DNA of 64,000 bases from the NCBI GenBank assembly GCA_029224185.1, contig CM055200.1:6789099-6853098 (forward strand), written 5' to 3'. Of this stretch, positions 10,740-21,329 are shown one piece after another. Numbering within the stretch: the first letter of the stretch is position 1; each line of letters begins with the position of its first letter. This stretch comes from Karalla daura. Taxonomy: Eukaryota; Chordata; Actinopteri; Chaetodontiformes; Leiognathidae. The notes under the pieces were generated by a model, which was not told the origin of the DNA, made no database searches, and was given only the letters and a program-made list of their open reading frames with translations. A program made the position numbers and the translations under genes.

Positions 10740-11098
10740 ATGCCGAGAAGCGACGACAGCGACGGCACCGGACTCTGGCTCAAGACCTCGTCTGCGGGAC
10801 GCAGGCTGCAGGACTACCCGCTCAGAGATGTGGAGTCCGGGGGGACCAGGACCATGAACAGGGTTGGGGACGGGCTCTTGTCTCCCACCGCCGCCAACAC
10901 CACCGCCACCAGTACCAGCAGTACCACAGCAGCGGCGGTGGAGAGGAAGCAGGGCGCCCGGCTCAGCCTGCTGGGGAAGCCGCTGACCTACAGCGCGCAG
11001 AGCGGCCGCAGGAACGCGCGCTACCGGCGGCTGCAGAACTACCTGTACAACGTGCTGGAGAGACCCCGGGAGTGGGCGTTCATCTACCACGCTTTTGT
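10740..11098 (+). CDS. kcnq5: Kcnq5 exon 1 (Kv7.5 potassium channel, N-terminus)
   Basis: This exon encodes 119 codons plus two bases of KCNQ5/Kv7.5, a subunit of the neuronal M-current and smooth-muscle voltage-gated K+ channels. The chosen start, MPRSDDSDGTGLWLKT, aligns with the human start MPRHHAGG..GLWVKS. It is followed by DVESGG, KQGARLSLLGKPLTY and RRNARYRRLQNYLYNVLE, all KCNQ5-type motifs, and ends WAFIYHAFV at the beginning of membrane segment S1. The exon ends TTTTGT|GTGAGT, so the last Val codon is split as in other KCNQ genes. A low-complexity Thr/Ser/Ala run (about residues 48-65) is species-specific linker. The conserved RPRGWAF motif reads RPREWAF (codon 11070-11072). An in-frame ATG at 10701 would add 13 residues. 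S1-S6, the pore and the calmodulin-binding tail must lie right of the window. Teleosts can have kcnq5a and kcnq5b, and the copy is not resolved. Confidence 0.94.
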
Positions 11099-11789
11099 GT
11101 GAGTTTACATGCACCCCCGAGTCACTGCACTGCACACAAGAGTCAGAAAAGTCGTGTTTTTAGAGCAGCAACCCACCAGAGTTGGCTATATTTGCGATTA
11201 TACGGTATGTTTTATAACACGTGCTTCATTAGTGCTTCATTTACAGAGTGGTTACATGTGGTTTTCTCTTTGTCTTAACACGTGTAGATGTTATCCAAAT
11301 CAAATCACATCGCAAATCTTCTCCGTGTACACATACCACTACATATGGCCATACTCACAGTCATGAAAGTATCGTCTTCCTTCTCATTGGCAATTTCTGC
11401 TCTTTCTGCTCTTCTGGTGAGATATCACACTCAAGAATGACATGTAAGGTAGAATATGATATAATAAATAAATAAATGAATAATACATAAATCAACATTT
11501 TAATGTATTGTATGCTTCATTTAGCTTAAACCCATCCTCATCTACAAACTGTATAGTCTCTTCTGAAAATGTGTATTCTGTCTACATTTTATAATTTTCA
11601 TATTCTGGCCATATCATGTTGCTAATATCTGAATTATCATATGTTATATTTACTGGACTATTACAGTACTTCAATATTACGTACTCTACGACATATTACA
11701 GATTCCACCTCCATATGCACGTCCTGCTCTTGGGACTTTTTTCACTCTTTACAGTTGTTTTTAATGCACAGGACAGTCAGGATAGTCAT

Positions 11790-11945
11790 GTGTCCATCTT
11801 CATGGTATATTTAGAACATATGTAATGTAACGTAAACCCCTCCCCACTGTTTACATAGTTTATGCTCACATAAACATGTAGTGGAATGCCTAATGACAGT
11901 GAAGTCGAATATAATCTAATCTGTTAACAGCTCAAATCTAATCTA
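11790..11945 (+). mobile_element. LINE-like 3' end, copy A
   Basis: GGTATATTTAGAACATATG, then a stretch ending AATATAATCTAATCTGTTAAC and AGCTCAAA. It resembles teleost L2/Rex-type LINE 3' ends with a (TAATC)n tail and is paired with copy B at 12115-12275. The tail leads into the (TATC)n tract. Confidence 0.5.
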
Positions 11946-12050
<105 letters not shown>

Positions 12051-12114
12051 GCTGTACATCTATATGTCTGTCTGTCTATCTATCATCTATCTCCCATTTA
12101 TGATTATATGGTAT

Positions 12115-12275
12115 ATTTAGAATATATACATTTCATAACACAAAACCCTACTCTTCCACAAACTGTATACATGCACTCCTAGTGAGATGTCGTATTGAAT
12201 TTCACTGGGCTATGTGTTATGAGAATGCACGTACAGAGTACAGTGTAATCTAATCTAATGTGTTAATATCTCAAA
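12115..12275 (+). mobile_element. LINE-like 3' end, copy B
   Basis: GGTATATTTAGAATATATAC, then GAATTTCACTGGGCTATGTG, then TGTAATCTAATCTAATGTGT and ATCTCAAA. It has the same order as copy A and the typical gene-poor LINE 3' UTR pattern. Confidence 0.55.
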
Positions 12276-12344
12276 GTTATGCCTAGATGTTCTAAAATCT
12301 GCACTTGCACTTACATTGCATCCCTGGGTAGTCTGACGAATGCC

Positions 12345-12490
12345 AGGCAGTATCTATTGCTACGCCATAGTCTCATTTGTGATGTAGCCAGAATGTGTTT
12401 CCCTCCTATGTGAGTCTGCTAAATAACTAAATGTAACTCACATGCAGAATGGTGGCAGTGAAGGAACACCACCTCCCTTCTTCACCCTTT
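12345..12490 (+). mobile_element. SINE/LINE tail plus shared segment
   Basis: GTGAGTCTGCTAAATAACTA is the GTCTGCTAAATGACTAAATG tail common to many teleost SINEs. It is followed by TCACATGCAGAATGGTGGCA..., which recurs at 13918-13975. Confidence 0.5.
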
Positions 12491-13915
12491 TTATTTCCTC
12501 AGTGTTCCTCTTGTCTCACAAGTCCTTCTTTGAATTTATGTGTCATGAGGGAAATTATTGTGCCAGAGACTTCCCCCAAAATAGAGTGAACATTTTAATC
12601 AAGAGCCAGGTGACATAACGCGACTGCATTTTGCATTTTAGTCCCTCACCTGATGGGGATGACCAGCCGGTGTCATGGTGTGTACAAATATGGTGTCAAA
12701 CTGTTGCAAAGGTGTCCCAGTCACATGTGAACTCATGTCAACAAACATACAGACATATATAGATAGAAAGTCCTACCGATGTTTCGCGTCTTTTTTTATT
12801 TTGACTTTCTAACTATTCAGGTGGTTAAACAGCACCATGATTTATCACTACACAGCCATATGCCCCCACCTGTTGCTCCAGGGAGTAGAAAACACATTCA
12901 ATGAGAATATGAATGCTTTAAAGATGCTTGTGAATTGTTCTGTGCTGAAATTCACACCTCATGCCTATTTGCTTAGACAGTATCACTATTACAGCAGCAC
13001 ACCCAGCCCAATCTCTGCCTGAGCTTTACGTAACACTGGGAGCTCCATCAGATTTGGGGGCACTTTAGAGAAGGTCAGTGAGCTGTCAGCTGAAAAGACT
13101 GAATGTAATATTAACCGCTGATGTTGAGCCCTCTCTCACTGGTTTGGACCCGAGAGCGGGTCTGGGAAAAGTCCTGCAGGGTCTTTAGTAAAGCTAACAC
13201 GCTTCAGTTCTTAAACTGAAAACAGCCCTCAGCTGACCACAGCTTGCTTTCTCTGGTGTGAAATGGCTCCTTCATGGCCAAAATTTCTGATTTTAATTCT
13301 CTTTCCATAAAAAAAGAACACCAACAACATCCAGTTTTTTCCCTTTTCTTCATGCAGTTTCAATTAACCAATTTGGAGATTATTGCTGACATTCAGGACT
13401 GAGCTTTCCTGGTTTGTGCCTGTCTAAACTAATAGGATTTGTTGTTCTGATGCTGTTTGTGTCTCGGGGGTGCTTGTCAACGTGACACACGCTCTCACGA
13501 TAAACTGCACTAATCCTCCGTTGTCATTTGGGCTGTGGTCGTATCTTCAGAGATTGTTTTATTCTCCCTGCCGTGCGGTTTCCACCTGCCGGTCGAACGG
13601 CGCGGCTGCCGCTTTTGAGTTTAGCCTCTGCGAGTGGCGCTCTTCTTCTGTGTTTGCTCAGGATGCTCTGAGCTCTTTCTCTGTTTATTTGAAACACCTG
13701 GCAGTGGAAAACGCTCCACATCCTGTGTGGCTGAGGATATTTCAGAGGGACAAGCTACGAGTGCTCGGTGATTTTGCAGATCATTGTTCAGGGAGTTGGT
13801 GAGGTCGAATGAATACAGCTGTGGGTTATTTTTTTCCCCCATCAGAATGCACACTTTGTGCCTTTTTTTTTCTCTATTTGTGCTTATGCGGTATATTTAG
13901 AACATATGCGAAGGC
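12490..13915. other. Intronic sequence, no feature recognised
   Basis: Non-repetitive sequence without a convincing exon. The open frame at 13470-13802 has no known domain. Confidence 0.4.
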
Positions 13916-13975
13916 ATCTCATTCACACGCAGGATGGTGGCAGTGATGAAACACCACATCCCTTCCTGTTACAAC
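13885..13975 (+). repeat. Second copy of the 11.8/12.4 kb repeat segments
   Basis: GCGGTATATTTAGAACATAT (as at 11.8 kb) is joined here to TCACACGCAGGATGGTGGCA..GAAACACCACATCCCTTCC (as at 12.44 kb). It shows that these blocks belong to one element. Confidence 0.55.
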
Positions 13976-16900
13976 AGTCGTGCTGGACAGGGAGCGTTGT
14001 GAGAAGGAGGAAGTGGAGCTGTCAGAGGAGGGACTGTGAAGCCGGATGTTGACGTTTTATTTGCTCAGGCGGGACAGCTGAGGTCGCAGGGGTTAAGTTG
14101 TTACATCTGCTCAGGACCACAGTCCTCAGCAAACTGTTGGAGTTAGATAAAGAAACCTTAGTGAGATGTGTCCCGCAATCTTACTGTGAGGGTAGAATTA
14201 ACAGGAAGTGTTACATTTTTGAGGCAGAAAAATCAATTTGGGGGTTTCAGAAATCATAGATTTGCCCATGTGTACCGTACTCATCAGTATTTACTGTGTG
14301 CCTATTAAACATTGTGATGCTTAATCTGCAAGAACACCACTCCATCATATAATTTGCAAGAATTTTCTGGACATGTTGAATTTTGTTCTCCCAAAATTGT
14401 GAATAGTAGTGAATTATATTTTTCAAGTCTCTATTCCATCCTTCCATTATTTTACTCTCTCTCCACTTAAGCAGTGTCGCTGGGCTTTATTATTGCGCGT
14501 TCCATTTACTTCAGAAGTAGGAAGTTCACAGCATTCCAGCTATAAAGTCGGAAAAAGCTGCCACGCTATTGTTAGCCGTGCTACAACGCAGCATGTGTTG
14601 CAGTTCACATATACCACACGAAAATGTATATCACAGTAAAGCTGCATTTCCATATATGCAGTATATTTACATTTAAAGTCTCTTTCTCTTGAGCTAAACG
14701 TGCATGCTTTAGGATTATGGGGGGAAACTAGAGAGCACCATGCTCACATGCACACATGCTATGAGGCAGCAGTGTGTCCTCTTGTCTTCACCACATTGAA
14801 ATTGCCTGTAATCATTCGAACTATGGACCTGTTTAGTACAACAGATCCTGTAGGAATTTGCTTAGTTACACAAAAAATCAACTCAATGTGAGGACAGCAG
14901 GTGTAGAAAAGATGCAGAGCCTTGAGAATATTTTCATCAGTTAATCACGCCGAACGTTCGGCATCTTGATTAGAAGAGTTAGGACACTGTTGCCGTTGGA
15001 GCCATTTGGTTGGGAGTTATTGATTTTGCAGATTACAAAGGTATTTTTATAGGAACGCAGATTACATTGCTGATCACAGGAAAGTATGTTGCACAAATGT
15101 TTGCATACTTTTAAGCTATTTTCCTATTGTCCTGGCAGTGGGGGTCTAGGGAGACCTCACATTTTTATGTGTGTTCCCGTGTATGTCTTGGCTGTTGAGA
15201 GCTTGACATGTCACATGTCATTATGCCAAAAACAACCTGCACAAATAGACAGCAAATACCATTTGGCCGAGGTTATGTTTCAGTGTCTACGTGGACTGGT
15301 GTAATAGTGTCCCAGTACTCTACATTAGTGATTATTTACATTTTTAGCTTGTAGAGGGATAATTTGCTTCAATTGAAAACAATCTTCTCTGAGAGCAAAA
15401 TTCAATTGGCAAAAGTTCCTCGGTGCAGTGTCGGCGGGTTTTGATGTTTAAAATGGCTCACGTAAAACAAAGTTGGATGATGGACTATTGAGTGATTTTT
15501 CGACCACTATGGCAGACAAAAACAAACTTCCTGTAACAGAGCCATAGTAGTGTATACACTCAACTGCCAGAGCTAATGTTTTAATAGCTTATTTGGAAGC
15601 AAACAATTTCTTTGTTATCCAGCAAAAGCAGAGCAACTTTGGCATCTCACTGGAATGCGCCAACTCAGAAAGCCTGTAGGCCTGCTTGGCTTGTTGGACC
15701 CTCCTCACCAGTCATTCATTATCTCCGCCCTGGTGCCATTTCACATTGGACACAAGCACTTGGTGCTGGGAGCAGCTGCCAGTATTTTTTTTTTTTCCTA
15801 AATTATTTTAAGAGCAGTTTGGATAAAGAAATATGATCCTGAGTAAAAACGTTTATGATAAGGATTATGTTAAAATAAACTTTTTTTTTTTTAATTTGCT
15901 GTTATGGTGTGGAACCTACTACTACTTTGCTCTTAATCACAGATCACAGTCCAGGCATTTTGTTTCAGTTTTGCTGTGCTCTTGAGAGTGACGCGTTCAG
16001 GTGCTGTCTGTAATTTGAAACCTGTACTTAATCTGCCACGGTCCTTTCTGGTGTCACTGAGATTGTAGATCTCTCCTTCGCTGTGGCATTTGTTTGATGC
16101 CATTAGCTCTGTGCTTTTGGCTGTGTCACAAAGTGCCTTTATAACATTATCTAAATACTGTATATATAATGTGATATAGTTTTGGCTAAATTTGAACAGT
16201 GAGGCACTGCGATGGACTGGTGGCCTGTCCAGTACTGTTAATCTACAAAGTAGTCCGTACATTTGAGGACAAATTTCAGTGCCGTCCACTCTTTACATTT
16301 TCAAAATTGGCTTGTTATTTTTTTAACATCCCCTTATAACAACACCACACAGAAGACTGTGTCCAGTGATTTAAAAATAATATTTATTTATATATTCCTC
16401 TGTACAAGACTGTTAGTTGTTCAGATAAGACAACAGTCCTATATTGCATGCAGAGAAATTTGTGTATCGATAGATTAATTTTAACTTTTTTTTTTCTAGA
16501 TTTCAATCAGTACTTCTTTTACAGAAGTATTTGTACTTCTACCTTTAAACAGAATGGGAGTGCTTTTGCCACCTCTGGTTGGATCTAGTGACACATTTCT
16601 CAAACAACCGCCAATGAGAGCTAGTCAGTAAATGCACCACCCCAGTGCGGCTTCTAGAGATAAACCCTCGGGTATAACATTAAGCTTGGCTAATATACAG
16701 GTATCAGCTGCTCCGGAGGTTGTGTCACTGCAGACATGTATCGATTCACCATCAGTGCAAACCACTGATAGTAAATCATTGGGTTGGATGACATTTAAAT
16801 GAATAGGTTTCCTCAGTCCCTATCAGTCATTGTTGTGCATGTCAATGCCAGGTGGCACAAACACACACGGATTCACTCAAACCACACAATTGACACTTGA

Positions 16901-17728
16901 TATGAAAATGTAGATTCGCTTGACACAGACATCCTACACAAAAACACATTCACACGTGGTAGGAGATGAACAAACACACAAATAAAAAAAAGTTGATTAA
17001 TCATAAAAGAAAAGTTTCCTTTGATCATTTCATTAGTAAGCTGTTGTGTTGAAACAGATGCTGCTGTGTGTTTTTAGGGTGAGTGTACACAGATTGACGA
17101 GTCTGAGCAAATGTGTCAGACGACTGCATGATTGTGTTCAGGTGTGTGTGTGTGTTTCCGTGTGAAGACGTTCGCCATCTACGTCCCGTATGCGCACCAC
17201 TCTGCATACGCTCGGTAAGAATCCCTGATGTGCTGCTGATGTCTGCTGATGGGCTGCAGTAGGAATCGAGACACTGATAAGCATCTGGGCGTACTTCTTG
17301 CCAAATAGCGCTCTGAAACACTGCTGGCATTAAGATTCAATCTCTTAATGAGATGGCGTGTGTTGGGCTAATCACATTTGCTGAAATGGGTTCCAGCCTC
17401 AGTCTGCATTATGTGCTATACTCAGAAGATGATTCTGCTCTGCGCGTGCGTGCGCGTCTGCGTCCGTATGTGTGCGTGCATGCACGTGCGTGCTTCGAGT
17501 GCTTCATCCAATTTTGAATGCGTCTGCTCAAAATTTCATCTTCATTTCGCACAAAGTGTGAATAAGATATACGCCACTTGTCCACGCTCTGATGTGCCTT
17601 CGCGTGCGCCGCCTCTGTGCCCTGAATGTTAGCATGTTAGCGTGTGTGCAGAACACACACTGTGTTACCAGCGTGAATTTGTGTAGCCACGTGTTTTGCT
17701 TTTGTGTCTGAGAATGAGTTACAGGAAT
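13976..17728. other. Intronic sequence, no feature recognised
   Basis: A/T-rich intronic DNA with short poly-T runs near 15786 and 15882. No exon, RNA gene or clear element could be supported. Confidence 0.4.
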
Positions 17729-17822
17729 GTGTGTGCGCGCGTGTGTGTGTGTCTGTCTCTGTGTGTGTGTGAGAGAAAGAGAAAGAGAGACAGACAGCGA
17801 GAGAAAGAGAGAGAGGGGGAGA
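17729..17822. repeat. Compound (TG)n-(GA)n tract
   Basis: Interrupted TG/CG repeats (17729-17770) are followed by a GA-rich purine run (17771-17822). Confidence 0.85.
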
Positions 17823-18318
17823 AATTGATTCAGTCACACGGTTTATGTGCGTCAGCCATTGATTCCGGGGCCGTTCTGGTCCATCGACAGGTAGCACATT
17901 GGGGCCAGCCCGGTGATTTGCCACAAGGTGAATACACACCAATGATCCACCTCAGTACCTCAGTCCGGGCTTTAGCCTTTAACCACACAGATATGTGCAG
18001 AGTCTGTGATGCATTAACACTCAGCTGCAGTGCTGGCATCAACATCACTGTCACTGATGGGAATTTGGTGTTGTTGTGCAGATTGATAGAATGTCAGGTT
18101 CTCCGAACTCATATGGTTTGTTAGTTGTTGTTATTATGAGGGTTGCAAAGGTGGAATTAATGTGCTAGTGTCCCTCAGTGTTGCCATTACTACAATAACA
18201 TTTGTGCACAATACTTTTAATTTGCTCCTGAGTAATGCTCAGGATTGAAGTTTCATGTTATGAGATAATGGGGATCCAGCTTTTACAAGATTCTTGATGG
18301 AGGTTTCTAGCTTCAGGC

Positions 18319-18664
18319 TTAAGCTGCAACAACAAATTCATCAATCGACTATTATTCGACTAATTTGATTTAAAAACAAATTAACAAACAAGATTATTAA
18401 GTCAAAAGGATCTGACATCAGCTTCTTAAATGTAAATATTTACTGGTTTCTTCAGTCTCTACTACAGAAAATTGAATATCATTGAGGCAAGGACAAAAAA
18501 GAGAGGCATTCAAAGATTTGATTACAGCCTTTGAGAAACAGACATCAACTTTTTTTACCGTTTTTCTATCATTTCATGAACCAAATATTTGATTACTATT
18601 TGATTTTTAGATAACTTATCTGATACATAATTGACTATGAAAATAATCAATGTTGCAGCTCTAA
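18319..18664. mobile_element. Diverged MITE, hAT-like, with terminal inverted repeats
   Basis: The left end TTAAGCTGCAACAACAAATT..ATCAATCGACTATTA is matched in inverted order by the right end (reverse complement TAGAGCTGCAACATTGATTA..). The interior includes the TCAGCTTCTTAAATG..AATATTTACTGGTTTCTTC..ACAGAAAATTGAATATC order seen in the abundant teleost GGGCTGCAAC-ended nonautonomous repeat. It is about 346 bp with no coding capacity. A target-site duplication was not identifiable. Confidence 0.7.
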
Positions 18665-18669
18665 AAGGC

Positions 18670-20640
18670 ACCAATGTGGTCCAGAATATGAGTTGATTAT
18701 GATAAGTTTTTATAGTTTGGTTTACTGATCAAACCGTACCACTTTTGGGGCATTTTATCTTCATCCTTAGAGAATATTGTATAAGTTGTGGTGTTTTTCT
18801 TTCTTTGAAATTCCATGTTTGTTTTCATCTCAGTGTTGCTGCTTCACTCATTCCAACCAATTTGGTGTTACTTGGTCGTGACTGGGATGAAACACGTCAA
18901 GAAGTGAGATCCAGGCTTGTTCGATTGGTCCTTGGGATTCATCTTGTACTGAAGGAACAGATTTCTGCTGCCTTGCGCAAGCATGACCCCTCAACTTTGA
19001 TTACGCTGATTCGATTTCTGAGAAGAGAAACAGTCGAGGAGGCCGTCTCATGCCGCAATTATTCCCATTGCAGGTGCATTGATAAAGGGGAGGAAAAAGT
19101 AAAATGCACTCAGAGCAGAGGAACATCAAAGGCAACCTGAAGAGACTGCACTTTGTTTCCTGTGAACAAGATGACATTTGAGACACCTGAGCACATAAAA
19201 GAGTCCCTGTGTTTAGGCTCAGAGTTACTTCCAGGTACGGAGGAGGATGCTTTGGAAAACACCAAAGACCCATTAGATAGGATGAATAGAGGACCTGTGT
19301 GTGTGTGCGAGCATGTGTGTAAATACTGTCACAATGCGTTCCGGTGTTTGTGTGAGTAGGTACAGAGAGGGTACCCCATTAAAGGCGGTGTGAGTGTGTG
19401 CATATTTTATGTCCTCTCTGGAGAGCGTAAAACTGTGCCGACACATTTGTGAAACACACTTGTGTTGATTTGTGCGTCTGCGTCCCCCGGCTGTCGTCAT
19501 ATCAGCCAGAGACAGAAGCGTAGATGGGGAAGGAAGCGAGAGAAGACGCAAACAAGTCAGAGAGAGTGAAAGGGGAGATGGAGACGACAACACTGAGATT
19601 TTGATCTATCGTGCAGAAATCGGAGGCTGCATCTTAAAGGAAGTTTATTTTGTGTGCACTGGAGGAAACACATCTGCTGGTCCCCCGCGATTTGAAATGA
19701 GGCACTTGCATACGTACCGTCACCATATTCAGATAGAAGCAGTTCATAAATAGCTGTATATAATGGGTATGTTTAATATATTAAATATATTCTCTGTTCC
19801 TCACTTTTGATAGCCCATGTTTAGAAGCCCTAAAGCAGCCATGGCGATGTCCTCATTTCCTCCCGGTCGAGGTGATCCATCAGAGTGGACCTTGTGTCGA
19901 GTCATCATTACGTGCTAATGACACTGAGGGCGCGCACTGTTTCAGAAAGTGTTTATGGGATGCGATCAAGGACACTCCACCGTTCAACATTTCATATTCT
20001 CTGCCAGACAGCAAACCTTCACGGACCACTTTCCCATCAACGTAGCTGAGAGTTCTACAGGTTTATATCTGGATTTTTTAGTTAATCTCTTCCCAGCTTT
20101 CCTCCAAGATGCCCTGAAGCTCAACACATCAGCAGTGAGTTACATACGTTCAGGGAAACGAGAGTATAATTTATCAGGCAAACTGATTTATGGACACTTA
20201 CACGCTCCTCCTTACTGCACAGCAGATCATCAGAAAATCCCTCCTCTCCTGCTGAAGGTAAACTCATCCCGCAGTATTTTCCACAACTTTAAGCCCCACT
20301 CTCGTCTTTCCAGTGATCCCAGGAATGCTAATATAAAGACATCCCTCGGAGCGTTTGCTTTTATCATATATCATGCATTCACAAATGTGCGATTTAAAAA
20401 AAGGAACCAATTAGCCTGGGTCCGAGTGGAGAGATCTGGCATACGATCGGATCAGATTTGATGTCAGTTTCATCTGAGAAGCCATGTCAGTCAGAGCTCA
20501 CGCGAGAAGAGGTGCGAGATCGGTGACAAATACACTGTGACACTCGAGCAGGTCACACAGGAGGTGTGTAGGTTGTGGGACTGAGAGATGGAGGGATAAA
20601 GAGCAAGCGTGATCAGAGGATTACATTTCATTAGCATTTG
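18670..20640. other. Intronic sequence, no confirmed gene
   Basis: Contains two longer open frames (18745-19140 and 19949-20461, plus strand) with no recognisable domain. See findings and rejected items. Confidence 0.35.
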
Positions 20641-20644
20641 AAAA

Positions 20645-20688
20645 TGTGTGCGTGTGTGTGTGCGAGAGAGAGAGAGAGAGAGAGAGAA
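20645..20688. repeat. (TG)n-(GA)n microsatellite
   Basis: A short TG run with CG interruptions passes into (GA)n. Confidence 0.85.
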
Positions 20689-21007
20689 GGAATTCAAGTG
20701 CCTGTGAGAAGCAATAATTGCACCTTCTTTCACACACCTACTTTTTCTCCTGTTAGGATGTATTAGTATGCAGGGGTACATGGCATATCTGTTGCTCCAC
20801 ACACGCGTGTGCGTGTGTGCGTCTGTGTGTGTATCTGCTCGTTAGTCATCGGGCAGCCCTCTCATACATCAGCCGAGGTGCCAGTTTGCTGAGCAGCATC
20901 CAGCGCTGATGGATGGAGACGGGCTGCGCTCCGACGTCTTCCTGCCCACACAGAGCGCCCAGCCGCTGCTGGGTCTGCGTCACGCAGAGCTCCCACTGCA
21001 CATCTCT

Positions 21008-21034
21008 CACACACACACACACACACACACACAC
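21008..21034. repeat. (CA)13 microsatellite
   Basis: Perfect CA run. Confidence 0.9.
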
Positions 21035-21224
21035 CCTGTCAGCTCTTTAACTAGGAACATACCTCAAAAGCACGCACAGAGATTCCCCCTACGCACACCT
21101 ACACATTAACAGTCACAAATGAGCAGCACTGTCTTCCCAGGTAGATTGTGAAAATCAACCTGTTTAGTAGGAAAATGAGGGGAATTATTGACACATTCAG
21201 TACATGTATGTACTATTTATGGTT

Positions 21225-21323
21225 TCTAATGTCTTCATTCTGCTGTTGATGTGCGACTGCAATATTATGGACTTCCCCATTGAGGGAAAAGTAAAAGTTT
21301 CTGTCATCTTATCTTATCTATAG
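21225..21323 (+). mobile_element. L2-like LINE 3' end
   Basis: ACTTCCCCATTGAGGGAAAA, then GTAAAAGTTTCTGTCATC and (TTATC)n. This is the classic teleost TTCCCC..GGGA..AATAAAGT + tetra/pentamer tail arrangement. It is strongly 5'-truncated. Confidence 0.6.
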
Positions 21324-21329
21324 AGAGTG

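Noticed and set aside
10617..11135. 172-codon minus-strand frame opposite kcnq5 exon 1
   Set aside because: Antisense shadow of GC-rich coding sequence; the plus strand has clear KCNQ5 motifs and a splice donor.
19949..20461. 170-codon plus-strand frame
   Set aside because: One or two frames of this length are expected by chance in 64 kb. There is no domain, low complexity or splice context to support it.
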